Assembly (NCBI GenBank): GCA_937981555.1
Contig: CALJOK010000017.1
Location: 235,582 to 299,581, forward strand
DNA: 64,000 bases
Source: an uncultured Saprospiraceae bacterium
GTDB lineage: Bacteria > Bacteroidota > Bacteroidia > Chitinophagales > Saprospiraceae
Direction: 5' to 3'
Positions 8,071 through 16,149 of this stretch are shown piece after piece. The translations under genes and the position numbers were made by a program. The notes under the pieces are model-generated. The model was not told where the DNA came from, did not search any database, and saw only the letters and a list, made by a program, of their open reading frames with translations. Within the stretch, counting starts at the first letter, position 1, and each line of letters opens with the position of its first letter.

Positions 8071-10791
8071 TTAAAATTTCAAAATCTTTTTCGTCAAAAA
8101 TTCCCCATCTTCCAACTGAATCCGCACAATATAATTTCCACTTTCAAAACGATTCAAATTTATCTCTTCGTTTAAAATCGAAACATCATTTACATTCTTT
8201 TCCAAGATCAATTGGCCGAGGACATTATACACGCGGATTTCTAGATTTTGATTTTTCTCTAAATTTCCATCCACATAAAATAATCCATCACTTGGATTAG
8301 GATAAACTGAAATCGTATTTTCCAAATCCAGATTCTTCGTTCCAACAATAGCTGTAAATTCAATCCAATTTAGATTAAAATTTGATTGAACAATTTTAAT
8401 TCGAACATTTTGTCTACCTGCTTCGAGAACCGCAGTTTTGCCTGTTGTTTCCCAAGTTTGCCATCCACCTGTTTGTGGAAAGGTGACTCCATGAATAAGT
8501 GAAGTATTTCCATTGTCATCCAAAGTCAATAGTTGAAGCGCCCCTGTTGAGCCATCTGAAGCCGTTCGATAATTGATTTGGTAAACACCAGATTGCGCCA
8601 CATTAATGGTATAATCTGCATAATCTCCTGCATCCAAAAAACTTAGATTTTGACCAAAACCAATATCGATTGTATTTTCGATTTCCATACCCGTTTGAAA
8701 ATAAAATTCTTCTGCTTCCATTTTCCCTGGAACTGCATGAACTGTGGCAACAGTATTGGTAACAGGTTTTTGAATAAAATTTTCTAAGAGTGTTCCGTCA
8801 GTTGCTGCAACTTGACTTCCTGTATAAGAAATTTTTAAAACATCACTTGATACAAAAGTATCATCTACTCCAATGATAATCATTCTTGGATTATCAGGAC
8901 TTGGCTGGACATCGGTCAAAAAGACCTGTGTTCCATTAATGAAAAATTGGAAGCCAGCAGAGATATCAATAAAGTCTGGTGTTAATGGTTTATTCAAAAC
9001 TAACTCCACCGTCGACTCGTCTAATGTAACTGCTGAGAAAAAATCAGTTACGACCTCTGTTGTTAACATCACATTATTGAAAGTAAAACTTCCCACATTG
9101 AAGCCACCTTCATCGACATGCAGTTTTAGTTTTTTGTCTTCAGGAGTTAAGATGACATTTTGAATGGTAAGCGTTTCCCAATTTTGATAGCCACCTGTAT
9201 TTTGTACATAGTAAGGTGTAGAAACATTTGCGCCGTCAACTGAAAAGTGAAATGCGCCATCTGTCGAACCATTTGCAATTCGTAATTGAACCTCATAAAC
9301 TGCACTTTCCGTCACATTAACATCATATTGAATCCATTCATCCGTTGCAGTAAAACCAACGGCATGACTATTAGAATTTATTTGATCAACACTCGGTTCC
9401 AAATCAACGGCATCATTTCGATAATGCCAACCACTATTCCAAGCAGTAAAATTTCCAGTTGAAACATTATAATTAGCCACGTCAGAATCAGAATAAGCTA
9501 TTCCATTTCTTCCCATATCAAAATCGGAGGCGAAAACTGTCCCCGGAATATTTTGAGTATTATAAGGTTTAGTTTCATCTGTTTGTACTTGACGGAACAT
9601 AGCGTCGATGACATCTTTTTGGAAAAAACAATTTTCGATTTTTATTTTTTCCGTCAAATCCATCAACGTTGCAGTTGCATCAGCTACACTTGGAGCAGAA
9701 CCATTTCCTTCCCAATAATTGAGCAACGTTTGATAACCTCCTGTTTTGGTAATCGACAATGGCCCAGCAATTGATTCAATTTTTTTCATGGGCCACCAAG
9801 CCCAACCAATGTCATTATCCTCCAAAAGTTTGATGGCATCTCGGAACCAAACATTGGAATTTTCTCCACTTTCTCCTAAGTAAAGTGGCACATTATAGGT
9901 GTTGCGCATATCGAGAACCCATTGAATGGAAGCTTGGTCATTGAAGGACCAATATTTATGTGGCGAATAAACCATATTATCATCCCAAGGAGGAGTCAAA
10001 CCTGTGAAGTCATTCGCGAACCAATTTCCTTCAATAAAAATGATATGGTTATTATCCACCGCTCTAATACTGTCGGTAATTTCTCCATATAAATTTCGCA
10101 AAAGAGTACCACCGGGTAAATTCCAATTCACTTCATTAATTAAGTCATAACCTGCGATCGTAGGCTCATCAACATATCGTTCTGCTAATTTTTTCCAAAG
10201 GGCAATGGTCTTATCTTGGTTTTCAGTACTCTCCCAAAGTGAAGGTTTGGTTTCATCATAATCAGAAATTCCAACATCGTAACCTTGTCCACCAGGCGCA
10301 GCATGTAAATCCAAAATGACCCACATATTATTTTGCTTGCACCAGGAGACCAAACTATCCGTCATCGTAAATCCTTTGTCAAGCCAAGTATTTTCTCCAG
10401 CAACAGGTTCGTCTTCAATAGGTAAGGTGAACAAGTTATAATGCATCGGTAATCGAACTGAATTAAATCCCCATGCAGCAAGTGAATCTACATCAGCTTT
10501 GCGTACATGATTTTCGAGCCATTTTTCATAAAACAATTCCATGCCTGCTGTTCCAATTAAGTCTTCAATATGTTGTTTGATTTTATATTGTGCATTGGCA
10601 AAACTGGCAGTCTGTAACATATATCCTTCTTGCAACATCCATCCACCTAATCCCATTCCACGAAGAATGATGGAATCACCTGTGGTAGAATTAATAATGG
10701 CTTTTCCATTCGTTTGCAAAAAATCTTGCGCTTGATTTTGGAAGGAAAGAAGGAGAAGGAAAATGGTTAAGGTTGATTTTAAATGAGTCAT
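8071..10791 (-). CDS. Secreted glycoside hydrolase family 5 enzyme with two CBM6-like modules and T9SS domain
   Basis: The ATG at 10791 is preferred over the in-frame ATG at 10821 because it directly starts a signal peptide (MTHLKSTLTIFLLLLSF...QAQ). Counting from 10821, the GH5 domain spans ~35-390: LRGMGLGGWMLQEGYM, the LPMHYN strand, acid/base E230 in LINEVNW and nucleophile E317 in LYLGESGE. Next come a CBM6-like module (~415-590), a linker or Ig-like segment, a second CBM6-like module (MEAEEFYFQTG ... NWIEF, ~690-825) and a type IX sorting domain from YPNPSDG. The protein should be secreted and cleave a beta-glucan or mannan. CBM6 modules often bind xylan or beta-1,3/1,4-glucan. Exact substrate unknown. 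Confidence 0.88.
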   Translation of the reverse strand: MTHLKSTLTIFLLLLSFQNQAQDFLQTNGKAIINSTTGDSIILRGMGLGGWMLQEGYMLQTASFANAQYKIKQHIEDLIGTAGMELFYEKWLENHVRKADVDSLAAWGFNSVRLPMHYNLFTLPIEDEPVAGENTWLDKGFTMTDSLVSWCKQNNMWVILDLHAAPGGQGYDVGISDYDETKPSLWESTENQDKTIALWKKLAERYVDEPTIAGYDLINEVNWNLPGGTLLRNLYGEITDSIRAVDNNHIIFIEGNWFANDFTGLTPPWDDNMVYSPHKYWSFNDQASIQWVLDMRNTYNVPLYLGESGENSNVWFRDAIKLLEDNDIGWAWWPMKKIESIAGPLSITKTGGYQTLLNYWEGNGSAPSVADATATLMDLTEKIKIENCFFQKDVIDAMFRQVQTDETKPYNTQNIPGTVFASDFDMGRNGIAYSDSDVANYNVSTGNFTAWNSGWHYRNDAVDLEPSVDQINSNSHAVGFTATDEWIQYDVNVTESAVYEVQLRIANGSTDGAFHFSVDGANVSTPYYVQNTGGYQNWETLTIQNVILTPEDKKLKLHVDEGGFNVGSFTFNNVMLTTEVVTDFFSAVTLDESTVELVLNKPLTPDFIDISAGFQFFINGTQVFLTDVQPSPDNPRMIIIGVDDTFVSSDVLKISYTGSQVAATDGTLLENFIQKPVTNTVATVHAVPGKMEAEEFYFQTGMEIENTIDIGFGQNLSFLDAGDYADYTINVAQSGVYQINYRTASDGSTGALQLLTLDDNGNTSLIHGVTFPQTGGWQTWETTGKTAVLEAGRQNVRIKIVQSNFNLNWIEFTAIVGTKNLDLENTISVYPNPSDGLFYVDGNLEKNQNLEIRVYNVLGQLILEKNVNDVSILNEEINLNRFESGNYIVRIQLEDGEFLTKKILKF

Positions 10792-11225
10792 GTTTCTTTT
10801 TACTAAGTTTATAAAAGTCAAAATTTGATTCTTGAAGGTAGGCTGTTAATGATTGATTTTTGTGAAAAAGGGCTACGATTCTACTACTCATTTTTTCGGA
10901 ATAGTTACGCAAGAGTTGATTTTATATGTTTTAATCAGAAAAAGAGCTTGATAATTCATTCCGTTTTGATAATCCTGCTACTACATCTAAATTGTTAACC
11001 CCATACCTCATTTTTTCCAATTGGCCTCTTTTTGTGTAAAAAACGTCCTGAAATGGCTATTTGGATGTCCGAACTTATCCATATAGACTATTTGACGCCT
11101 TTTTCTTGGTAATTTTATACCAAGGAAAAAAGAATAATAGATTTTACAAACATGGAAAATCTGTTTTTCCAATTTTAATTGACTTAGGCAAAACAAATAT
11201 TACTTTGAACAAACTTACAGAAATC
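10792..11225. other. Intergenic region between divergent GH5 and cyclase genes
   Basis: About 430 AT-rich bases. No TAnnTTTG box with good spacing was found for either gene. Open frames running into it from 11061 and 10912 lack any family signal and are judged non-coding. Confidence 0.5.
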
Positions 11226-12503
11226 ATGAAATCAATTCCATTTATCAATCAGGTCATAGAAAGAGATTATTCCCATTTTGATGAAGAACGAAAAAGAGGT
11301 ATTTCTATCTACCTCATTCTCAACTTTATGATGATTCTTGTGATGGGAAGTTGGGTCGTTGGTTTTTGGATACTGGAAATGCCTGAAATGTTTTATTTAG
11401 ATGGAGCTATTTTTATAGGTTACATTAGTTTGTTTATAGGTGTAGCGTTTTTTAAATTTCCTTTTAATATAGGTCGTTTTATTTTACTATTTTTTGGTGC
11501 TTTAATTACGGCTTTTCCAGTCCTTTTTTATGGAATAGATACTAGTGTATCGTTACATTTGGTATTCCTACCAATAGCAACGATCCTTTTGTTTTCAAGA
11601 AAAGAAGGAAAATTATTTTTAAAATATTTAGCAGGCATATTAACAACATTTATAATAGTGGCGATCTGGAGTCTTAAATATGGAGCGATGTACCAAGTTT
11701 CACCAGATACTTTCCGTATTTTTAATACCATCGTTGCCTTGGATGGAATGTTTATTTCTTTATATTTTTCTTATTTCTTTTTTAGCGAAAATGCAGGATA
11801 TAAAGATCTTCTAGCAAACGAAAGAGAAAAATCTGACCATTTATTATTAAGTATTTTTCCAGAAAAAATTGCAGATCAGTTGCGCCACAGCAATCAATCA
11901 GTAGCAGATAGTTTTGATAATGTCACTATCTTATTTGCAGACATCGTCGGGTTCACCCAATATTCCAATAGCATGAGTCCTAGTGAATTGGTTCATATGT
12001 TAGACGAGGTGTTTAGTGAATTTGATGCCTTGGTAGATAAATATGGCATTGAAAAAATCAAAACGATTGGAGATGCATATATGGCAGTAGGCGGTTTGCC
12101 AACACCTGATGAAAGACATTGCCATAATGTTGCAGATCTTGCTTTAGAGATCAATCAAATCATTAAAGTAAAATATGATAAAAAGTATAATTTAAAATTA
12201 CGAATTGGAATACATACAGGCAAAGCGGTGGCAGGAGTGATTGGGAATAAAAAATTCTCTTACGATTTATGGGGGGATTCAGTCAATATTGCCAGTAGAT
12301 TTGAGTCAGGTGGACAACCTGAACGAGTTCATATTACAGAAGCGGTTAAAAATATTTTAGGAGATTCTTATGAATATGAATATTGTGGCGAGGTAGATAT
12401 CAAAGGAAAAGGAATGATGAAGTCTTATTTTTTGGAAGGAAAGATAGAAAACAAAACTGCTTTATTGAAAGAAGGTCAATCAACTTTAGCAATAGCTAGC
12501 TAA
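11226..12503 (+). CDS. Membrane-bound class III adenylate cyclase
   Basis: The start at 11226 (MKSIPFINQVIERDYSHF) is preferred; the upstream frame to 11061 has no family resemblance. The protein is ~425 residues: an N-terminal soluble stretch, six hydrophobic membrane segments (~25-195), a short coiled linker (ANEREKSDHLLLSIFPEKIADQL) and a class III cyclase domain. In the domain, FADIVGFTQYS and TIGDAYMAVGG give the two metal-binding Asp. The adenine-selecting Lys (EKIKTIGD) and Asp (YDLWGDSVNIASR) are those of adenylate rather than guanylate cyclases. The Asn and Arg transition-state residues (NIASR) are present. It makes cAMP, perhaps for Crp-like regulators. It is followed 44 bases later by alkB, possibly co-transcribed. 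Confidence 0.88.
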   Translation: MKSIPFINQVIERDYSHFDEERKRGISIYLILNFMMILVMGSWVVGFWILEMPEMFYLDGAIFIGYISLFIGVAFFKFPFNIGRFILLFFGALITAFPVLFYGIDTSVSLHLVFLPIATILLFSRKEGKLFLKYLAGILTTFIIVAIWSLKYGAMYQVSPDTFRIFNTIVALDGMFISLYFSYFFFSENAGYKDLLANEREKSDHLLLSIFPEKIADQLRHSNQSVADSFDNVTILFADIVGFTQYSNSMSPSELVHMLDEVFSEFDALVDKYGIEKIKTIGDAYMAVGGLPTPDERHCHNVADLALEINQIIKVKYDKKYNLKLRIGIHTGKAVAGVIGNKKFSYDLWGDSVNIASRFESGGQPERVHITEAVKNILGDSYEYEYCGEVDIKGKGMMKSYFLEGKIENKTALLKEGQSTLAIAS

Positions 12504-12547
12504 TTGATTAACAAGTCTTTTTATACTTACGAATTAAATAACAAAAC

Positions 12548-13591
12548 ATGCAGAAATTAAAATATTTACTTGCTTTCGTTGTTCCATTAAGTGTGATTTT
12601 TGCTTTCCAGGCAGAAGGATTTTTATCATTATTACCCGTTTTTTTTCTATTTGTATTCTTTCCTGTTGTTGAATTATTCCTACCTATAGATGTGGCTAAT
12701 TTTGAGGCAAAAATTGCAGCTGATAAAAAAAATGAACCCTTTTATGATAGATTGCTTTACCTAGCTGTACCCGTTCAGGTAGCTACTATAATTTATTTTT
12801 TATTCATCATTCAACAAACCCCTTTTGGTTCTTTTGAGTTTTGGACTAGGATAACAGCTATGGGATTAATGTGTGGTGCTGTAGGATTAAATGTTGGTCA
12901 CGAATTAGGACACCGATCAAATAGGACGGAACAATTTCTAGGAGAAATATTATTATTAACTTCTTTGAATACTCATTTTCTACCTTTTCACAATGGAGGT
13001 CATCATTTGAATGTGGCCACACCTAAAGACCCTGCGACTGCAAATAAAAATGAATTATTATATACGTTTTGGTTTACTTCTCATTTTGGCAGTTATAGGC
13101 AGGCTTGGAAATTAGAAAACGAAAAGATGAGACATCAAGGACGATCTATTTTTTCTTTAAATAATAGAATGATAGTGTATTCTCTTGCCAATATGATTGT
13201 TCTTTTTTCTATCTTTTTCATTTTTGGGGAGATCGTTCTTTTTGCTTTTATTCTTTCATCAATTTTGGGAATTGGTTTGTTACAAACCGTTAATTATATC
13301 GAGCATTATGGATTGAGAAGACAACAAAATGAACGAGGAAGATATGAACCAGTTCGCCATCACCATTCTTGGAATTCTGATCATCCATTAGGGCGAGCAT
13401 TGTTATTTAATCTCTCTCGACATTCCGATCACCATTATAATGGAAGTATAAAATATCAAGTTTTAAAGTCGGTTCCTTCTAGTCCACAGATGCCAACAGG
13501 TTATCCTGGCATGTTAGTGTTAGCATTTTTCCAACCGTTTTGGTTTTATGTGATGAATAAAAAATTAGCTAGACTACCTCGAAATAGTTGA
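12548..13591 (+). CDS. alkB: Alkane 1-monooxygenase (AlkB-type membrane di-iron hydroxylase)
   Basis: 347 residues with several membrane helices. The His clusters of integral-membrane di-iron hydroxylases are all present: HELGHRSN (~118-125), HNGGHHLNVATPKDPA (~149-164), NYIEHYGL (the HYG motif typical of AlkB) and SRHSDHHYNGSIKYQ. It hydroxylates the terminal carbon of medium- or long-chain alkanes (or related substrates) using rubredoxin as electron donor. No rubredoxin gene is visible nearby. The genes on either side are not alkane-related, so the role could also be in lipid or terpenoid metabolism. The motif evidence is very strong. Confidence 0.9.
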   Translation: MQKLKYLLAFVVPLSVIFAFQAEGFLSLLPVFFLFVFFPVVELFLPIDVANFEAKIAADKKNEPFYDRLLYLAVPVQVATIIYFLFIIQQTPFGSFEFWTRITAMGLMCGAVGLNVGHELGHRSNRTEQFLGEILLLTSLNTHFLPFHNGGHHLNVATPKDPATANKNELLYTFWFTSHFGSYRQAWKLENEKMRHQGRSIFSLNNRMIVYSLANMIVLFSIFFIFGEIVLFAFILSSILGIGLLQTVNYIEHYGLRRQQNERGRYEPVRHHHSWNSDHPLGRALLFNLSRHSDHHYNGSIKYQVLKSVPSSPQMPTGYPGMLVLAFFQPFWFYVMNKKLARLPRNS

Positions 13592-13631
13592 GCTAGGATT
13601 TACAAAATAGGTTTATTATTTATTTTAAAAG

Positions 13632-13663
13632 CAAAACACTTAAATCCATATGTAAGTGTTTTG
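13632..13663 (+). terminator. Intrinsic terminator after alkB
   Basis: Perfect 11-bp stem CAAAACACTTA/TAAGTGTTTTG followed by six T. It also shows that the in-frame GTG at 13656 is not the start of the next gene. Confidence 0.9.
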
Positions 13664-13720
13664 TTTTTTAGAAAAAGTAAAATTGGTTATAAAACTCAAA
13701 TCAATTAACTCTTATTTTTT

Positions 13721-13728
13721 TACCTTTG
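13721..13728 (+). promoter_or_regulatory. Candidate -7 box TACCTTTG, near-leaderless
   Basis: Perfect TAnnTTTG ending 5 bases before the ATG at 13734. With a start site 5-8 bases downstream, the helicase mRNA would have almost no leader. Confidence 0.5.
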
Positions 13729-13733
13729 CTTCC

Positions 13734-15665
13734 ATGCAATTATCCGACATCAACAATGAACTCACCAAAGTTTTAGAACTTTTACAAATAGAAAAGAAAG
13801 CAGACTTCGAACGTTTTCGAGAGCAAGTTTTAAAATTAAGCCTAAAAGAAAAAAGAGAAAAAGGATTGACTTGGCATCCAGTCGCAGTCAAAAAAGAAGG
13901 CTTCACTTTTGGAGACCGAGCTTTTGTGATTTTGGAAAAGACCAACCAATTTAGAGAACCACATCGCTTTAAGTCAGGCACTCCCGTAGAGTTATTTTCT
14001 ACGGCAGATGGCAAAACCAATGATAGTAAAGAACGACGAATCAATGGGATCATTCAATATTTGAAAAGAGATCAAATGAAGGTGGTTCTCAATACTCAAG
14101 ATATTCCCAATTGGGTGCATTATGGAAATGTTGGAGTCGATTTACTTTTTGACGAACGTACTTATGTGGAGATGGAAAAGGCGATGAAAAAAGTCATTAA
14201 GGCAAAAGGTGATCGGTTGGCAGAATTGAAAAGTTTATTTTACAATCAATTTCCAACTCGCTTTGGAGAGTTGCCAACTATCCATCACGACTATTTGAAT
14301 GAGGCACAAAAAAGTGCCGTTCAACATATCCTCGCCAGCAACGATATATCTATTGTTCACGGTCCTCCTGGAACAGGGAAAACTACCACTATCGTTCATG
14401 CAATTAAATTGTTATGTGAAACTGAAAAAAATGTTTTGGTTACAGCGCCAAGTAATGCAGCAGTAGATCTACTGGCCGAACGATTATCTGAAAAAGGATT
14501 AAGAGTGGTTCGAGTGGGAAATGTTTCGAGAGTGGATGAGTCACTTTTGGATTTAACTTTAGATGCGCAACTTGCTGCTCACCCAGAAAGTAAGCACATC
14601 AAAAAAGTAAAAGTACAGGCTGCCCAAGCTCGAAAAAAAGCAGGGAAATTTAAACGAAATTTTAAAGGTCAACAGCGCGAAGAAAGAAGAGATAATTATA
14701 GAGAAGCAAGGGAATTGGAAGATTGGGCAAAAGCATTAGAAGAAAAATTATTGACTGAAATTTTACATGGAGCACAGGTGGTTTGTTGTACTTTAGTGAA
14801 TACAGTTCATTCTGTTTTAGATCGATTAAAATTTAAAACTGTAGTCATTGATGAAGCGGCACAAGCACTTGAACCAGCTACCTGGATTCCCATTTCAAGA
14901 GCAAGTAAAGTGGTCTTAGCAGGTGACCCATTTCAATTACCTCCAACTGTAAAATCTTTTGACGCAAAAAATAAAGGACTTGGGATTACTTTGTTAGAAA
15001 AATGTGTAGAGCAATTTTCTGAAGTCAGTTTTCTCAATGTACAATATCGAATGAATCAATTAATTATGGATTTTTCAAATTCACAATTCTATGATAATCA
15101 GTTAGTTGCACATGAATCTGTTGCTAATTGGGAATTGCCAAAAGGAGATATTTCGCCTGTAATATTTATTGACACGGCAGGAGCAGGATTCAATGAAGAG
15201 ACGAACGCCGAGACCTTGAGTAAATATAATTCAGGGGAGTATTTTATTTTGCGAGAGCATTTTTTACAATTTGTGAACACCTTAGCGGAGCATGATTTGG
15301 AGATGCCTACGGTTGGAATTATTACTCCTTATCGTTCGCAGATTATACATATGAAAGAACAATTTACGGAAGATGAAACACTTACTGCTTATCAAGAATT
15401 TGTAACTATAAATACGATTGATGGTTTCCAAGGGCAGGAGCGAGATGTCATTTATATTTCCTTAGTTCGTTCCAATGATAAAAATGAAATTGGTTTTTTA
15501 AATGATTATCGACGAATGAATGTAGCGATGACTCGTGCCCGTAAACAGCTTGTTATAATTGGTGATTCTGCTACGATTGGGCAAGATAAATTCTATGGAA
15601 AATTTATTGAGTATGTGGAAAAATGTGGAGGCTATCGATCTGCTTGGGAATTTATGGGTAGTTAA
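13734..15665 (+). CDS. Superfamily 1 helicase, UPF1/IGHMBP2-like
   Basis: ATG 13734 (MQLSDINNELTKV) is chosen because the longer frame starts inside a terminator. About 643 residues. N-terminal region with a beta-barrel-like insert, then the SF1B helicase core: motif I GPPGTGKTTTIVHA, motif Ia TAPSNAAVDLL, motif II DEAAQALEP, motif III GDPFQLPPT, motif IV VQYRMNQLIMDFSN, motif V TIDGFQGQERDVIYIS and motif VI NVAMTRARKQL. An Arg/Lys-rich coiled insert lies at ~residues 290-335. It is an ATP-driven nucleic acid helicase, cytoplasmic. Bacterial members are widespread but poorly studied; the nucleic-acid target is unknown. Confidence 0.92.
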   Translation: MQLSDINNELTKVLELLQIEKKADFERFREQVLKLSLKEKREKGLTWHPVAVKKEGFTFGDRAFVILEKTNQFREPHRFKSGTPVELFSTADGKTNDSKERRINGIIQYLKRDQMKVVLNTQDIPNWVHYGNVGVDLLFDERTYVEMEKAMKKVIKAKGDRLAELKSLFYNQFPTRFGELPTIHHDYLNEAQKSAVQHILASNDISIVHGPPGTGKTTTIVHAIKLLCETEKNVLVTAPSNAAVDLLAERLSEKGLRVVRVGNVSRVDESLLDLTLDAQLAAHPESKHIKKVKVQAAQARKKAGKFKRNFKGQQREERRDNYREARELEDWAKALEEKLLTEILHGAQVVCCTLVNTVHSVLDRLKFKTVVIDEAAQALEPATWIPISRASKVVLAGDPFQLPPTVKSFDAKNKGLGITLLEKCVEQFSEVSFLNVQYRMNQLIMDFSNSQFYDNQLVAHESVANWELPKGDISPVIFIDTAGAGFNEETNAETLSKYNSGEYFILREHFLQFVNTLAEHDLEMPTVGIITPYRSQIIHMKEQFTEDETLTAYQEFVTINTIDGFQGQERDVIYISLVRSNDKNEIGFLNDYRRMNVAMTRARKQLVIIGDSATIGQDKFYGKFIEYVEKCGGYRSAWEFMGS

Positions 15666-15708
15666 GTGACAGGGTATAATTTTAAATTATTAGGAAATGT
15701 TATGGTAT

Positions 15709-15784
15709 ATTAATTGGTTAACAATAAGAGTAAGAAAATCCTTGCAAAATTACTCTTAATCATTTTATTCTTAAACCAATTAAT
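15709..15784 (+). promoter_or_regulatory. Nested inverted repeats forming a structured 5' leader
   Basis: Outer arms 15709-15719 (ATTAATTGGTT) and 15774-15784 pair perfectly. Inner arms AAGAGTAA (15726-15733) and TTACTCTT (15750-15757) also pair. The structure ends 9 bases before the ATG of the small peptide gene and has no terminator U-tract. It could be a leader RNA that gates translation, or an operator; the sequence does not decide. Confidence 0.5.
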
Positions 15785-15793
15785 AATCTAATC

Positions 15794-16033
15794 ATGAACT
15801 ATTTAACGCAAATCCAAGAAAAATTACAATCAAGTGTTTTATCAATTGAAGAAAGAAAATCCTTAAAAGGGAAAGGTTGTCGAGGTCGTCGACGTGATGG
15901 ATGTGGAGGAGGAGGTGGTGGACGCCGTGGTAGAAGAAGCGGAGGTTGTTCAGGAGGAGGTACTACTGCTCCCGAAATCTCAACAATTGAAATAAAAGAC
16001 GAACCTATTACTTTAGGAGTTGGATTTGACTAA
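15794..16033 (+). CDS. Small Cys/Gly/Arg-rich peptide, possible RiPP-type precursor
   Basis: 79 residues. The N-terminal 25 residues (MNYLTQIQEKLQSSVLSIEE, then RKSLKGKG) resemble the LS-x-E-E/M-x-x-LKGG leader end of Bacteroidota natural-product precursors. The middle holds Cys29, Cys37 and Cys52 in a Gly/Arg-rich stretch. The tail (TTAPEISTIEIKDEP...) is acidic and unlike a typical core. The gene has its own structured leader and a strong terminator, which supports expression. No modification enzyme or peptidase-transporter is next to it, so a RiPP role is only a hypothesis; an RNA-binding RGG-like peptide is an alternative. Confidence 0.6.
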   Translation: MNYLTQIQEKLQSSVLSIEERKSLKGKGCRGRRRDGCGGGGGGRRGRRSGGCSGGGTTAPEISTIEIKDEPITLGVGFD

Positions 16034-16056
16034 GAAGAAAAAATCTAAATATAGTT

Positions 16057-16088
16057 ATCCCGAATTTTGAGACTTCAAAATTCGGGAT
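16057..16088 (+). terminator. Intrinsic terminator of the small peptide gene
   Basis: 14-bp perfect stem ATCCCGAATTTTGA/TCAAAATTCGGGAT with a 4-base loop, followed by a T-rich run. Confidence 0.92.
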
Positions 16089-16149
16089 TTCTTTTTTTCA
16101 AATCAACGTTGTTGTTTTATCTTATCCAATTAATAGATGTTAAGATAAA

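Noticed and set aside
13656..13733. GTG start giving 26 extra residues on the helicase
   Set aside because: The codon is inside the alkB terminator stem; ATG 13734 directly follows a perfect -7 box.
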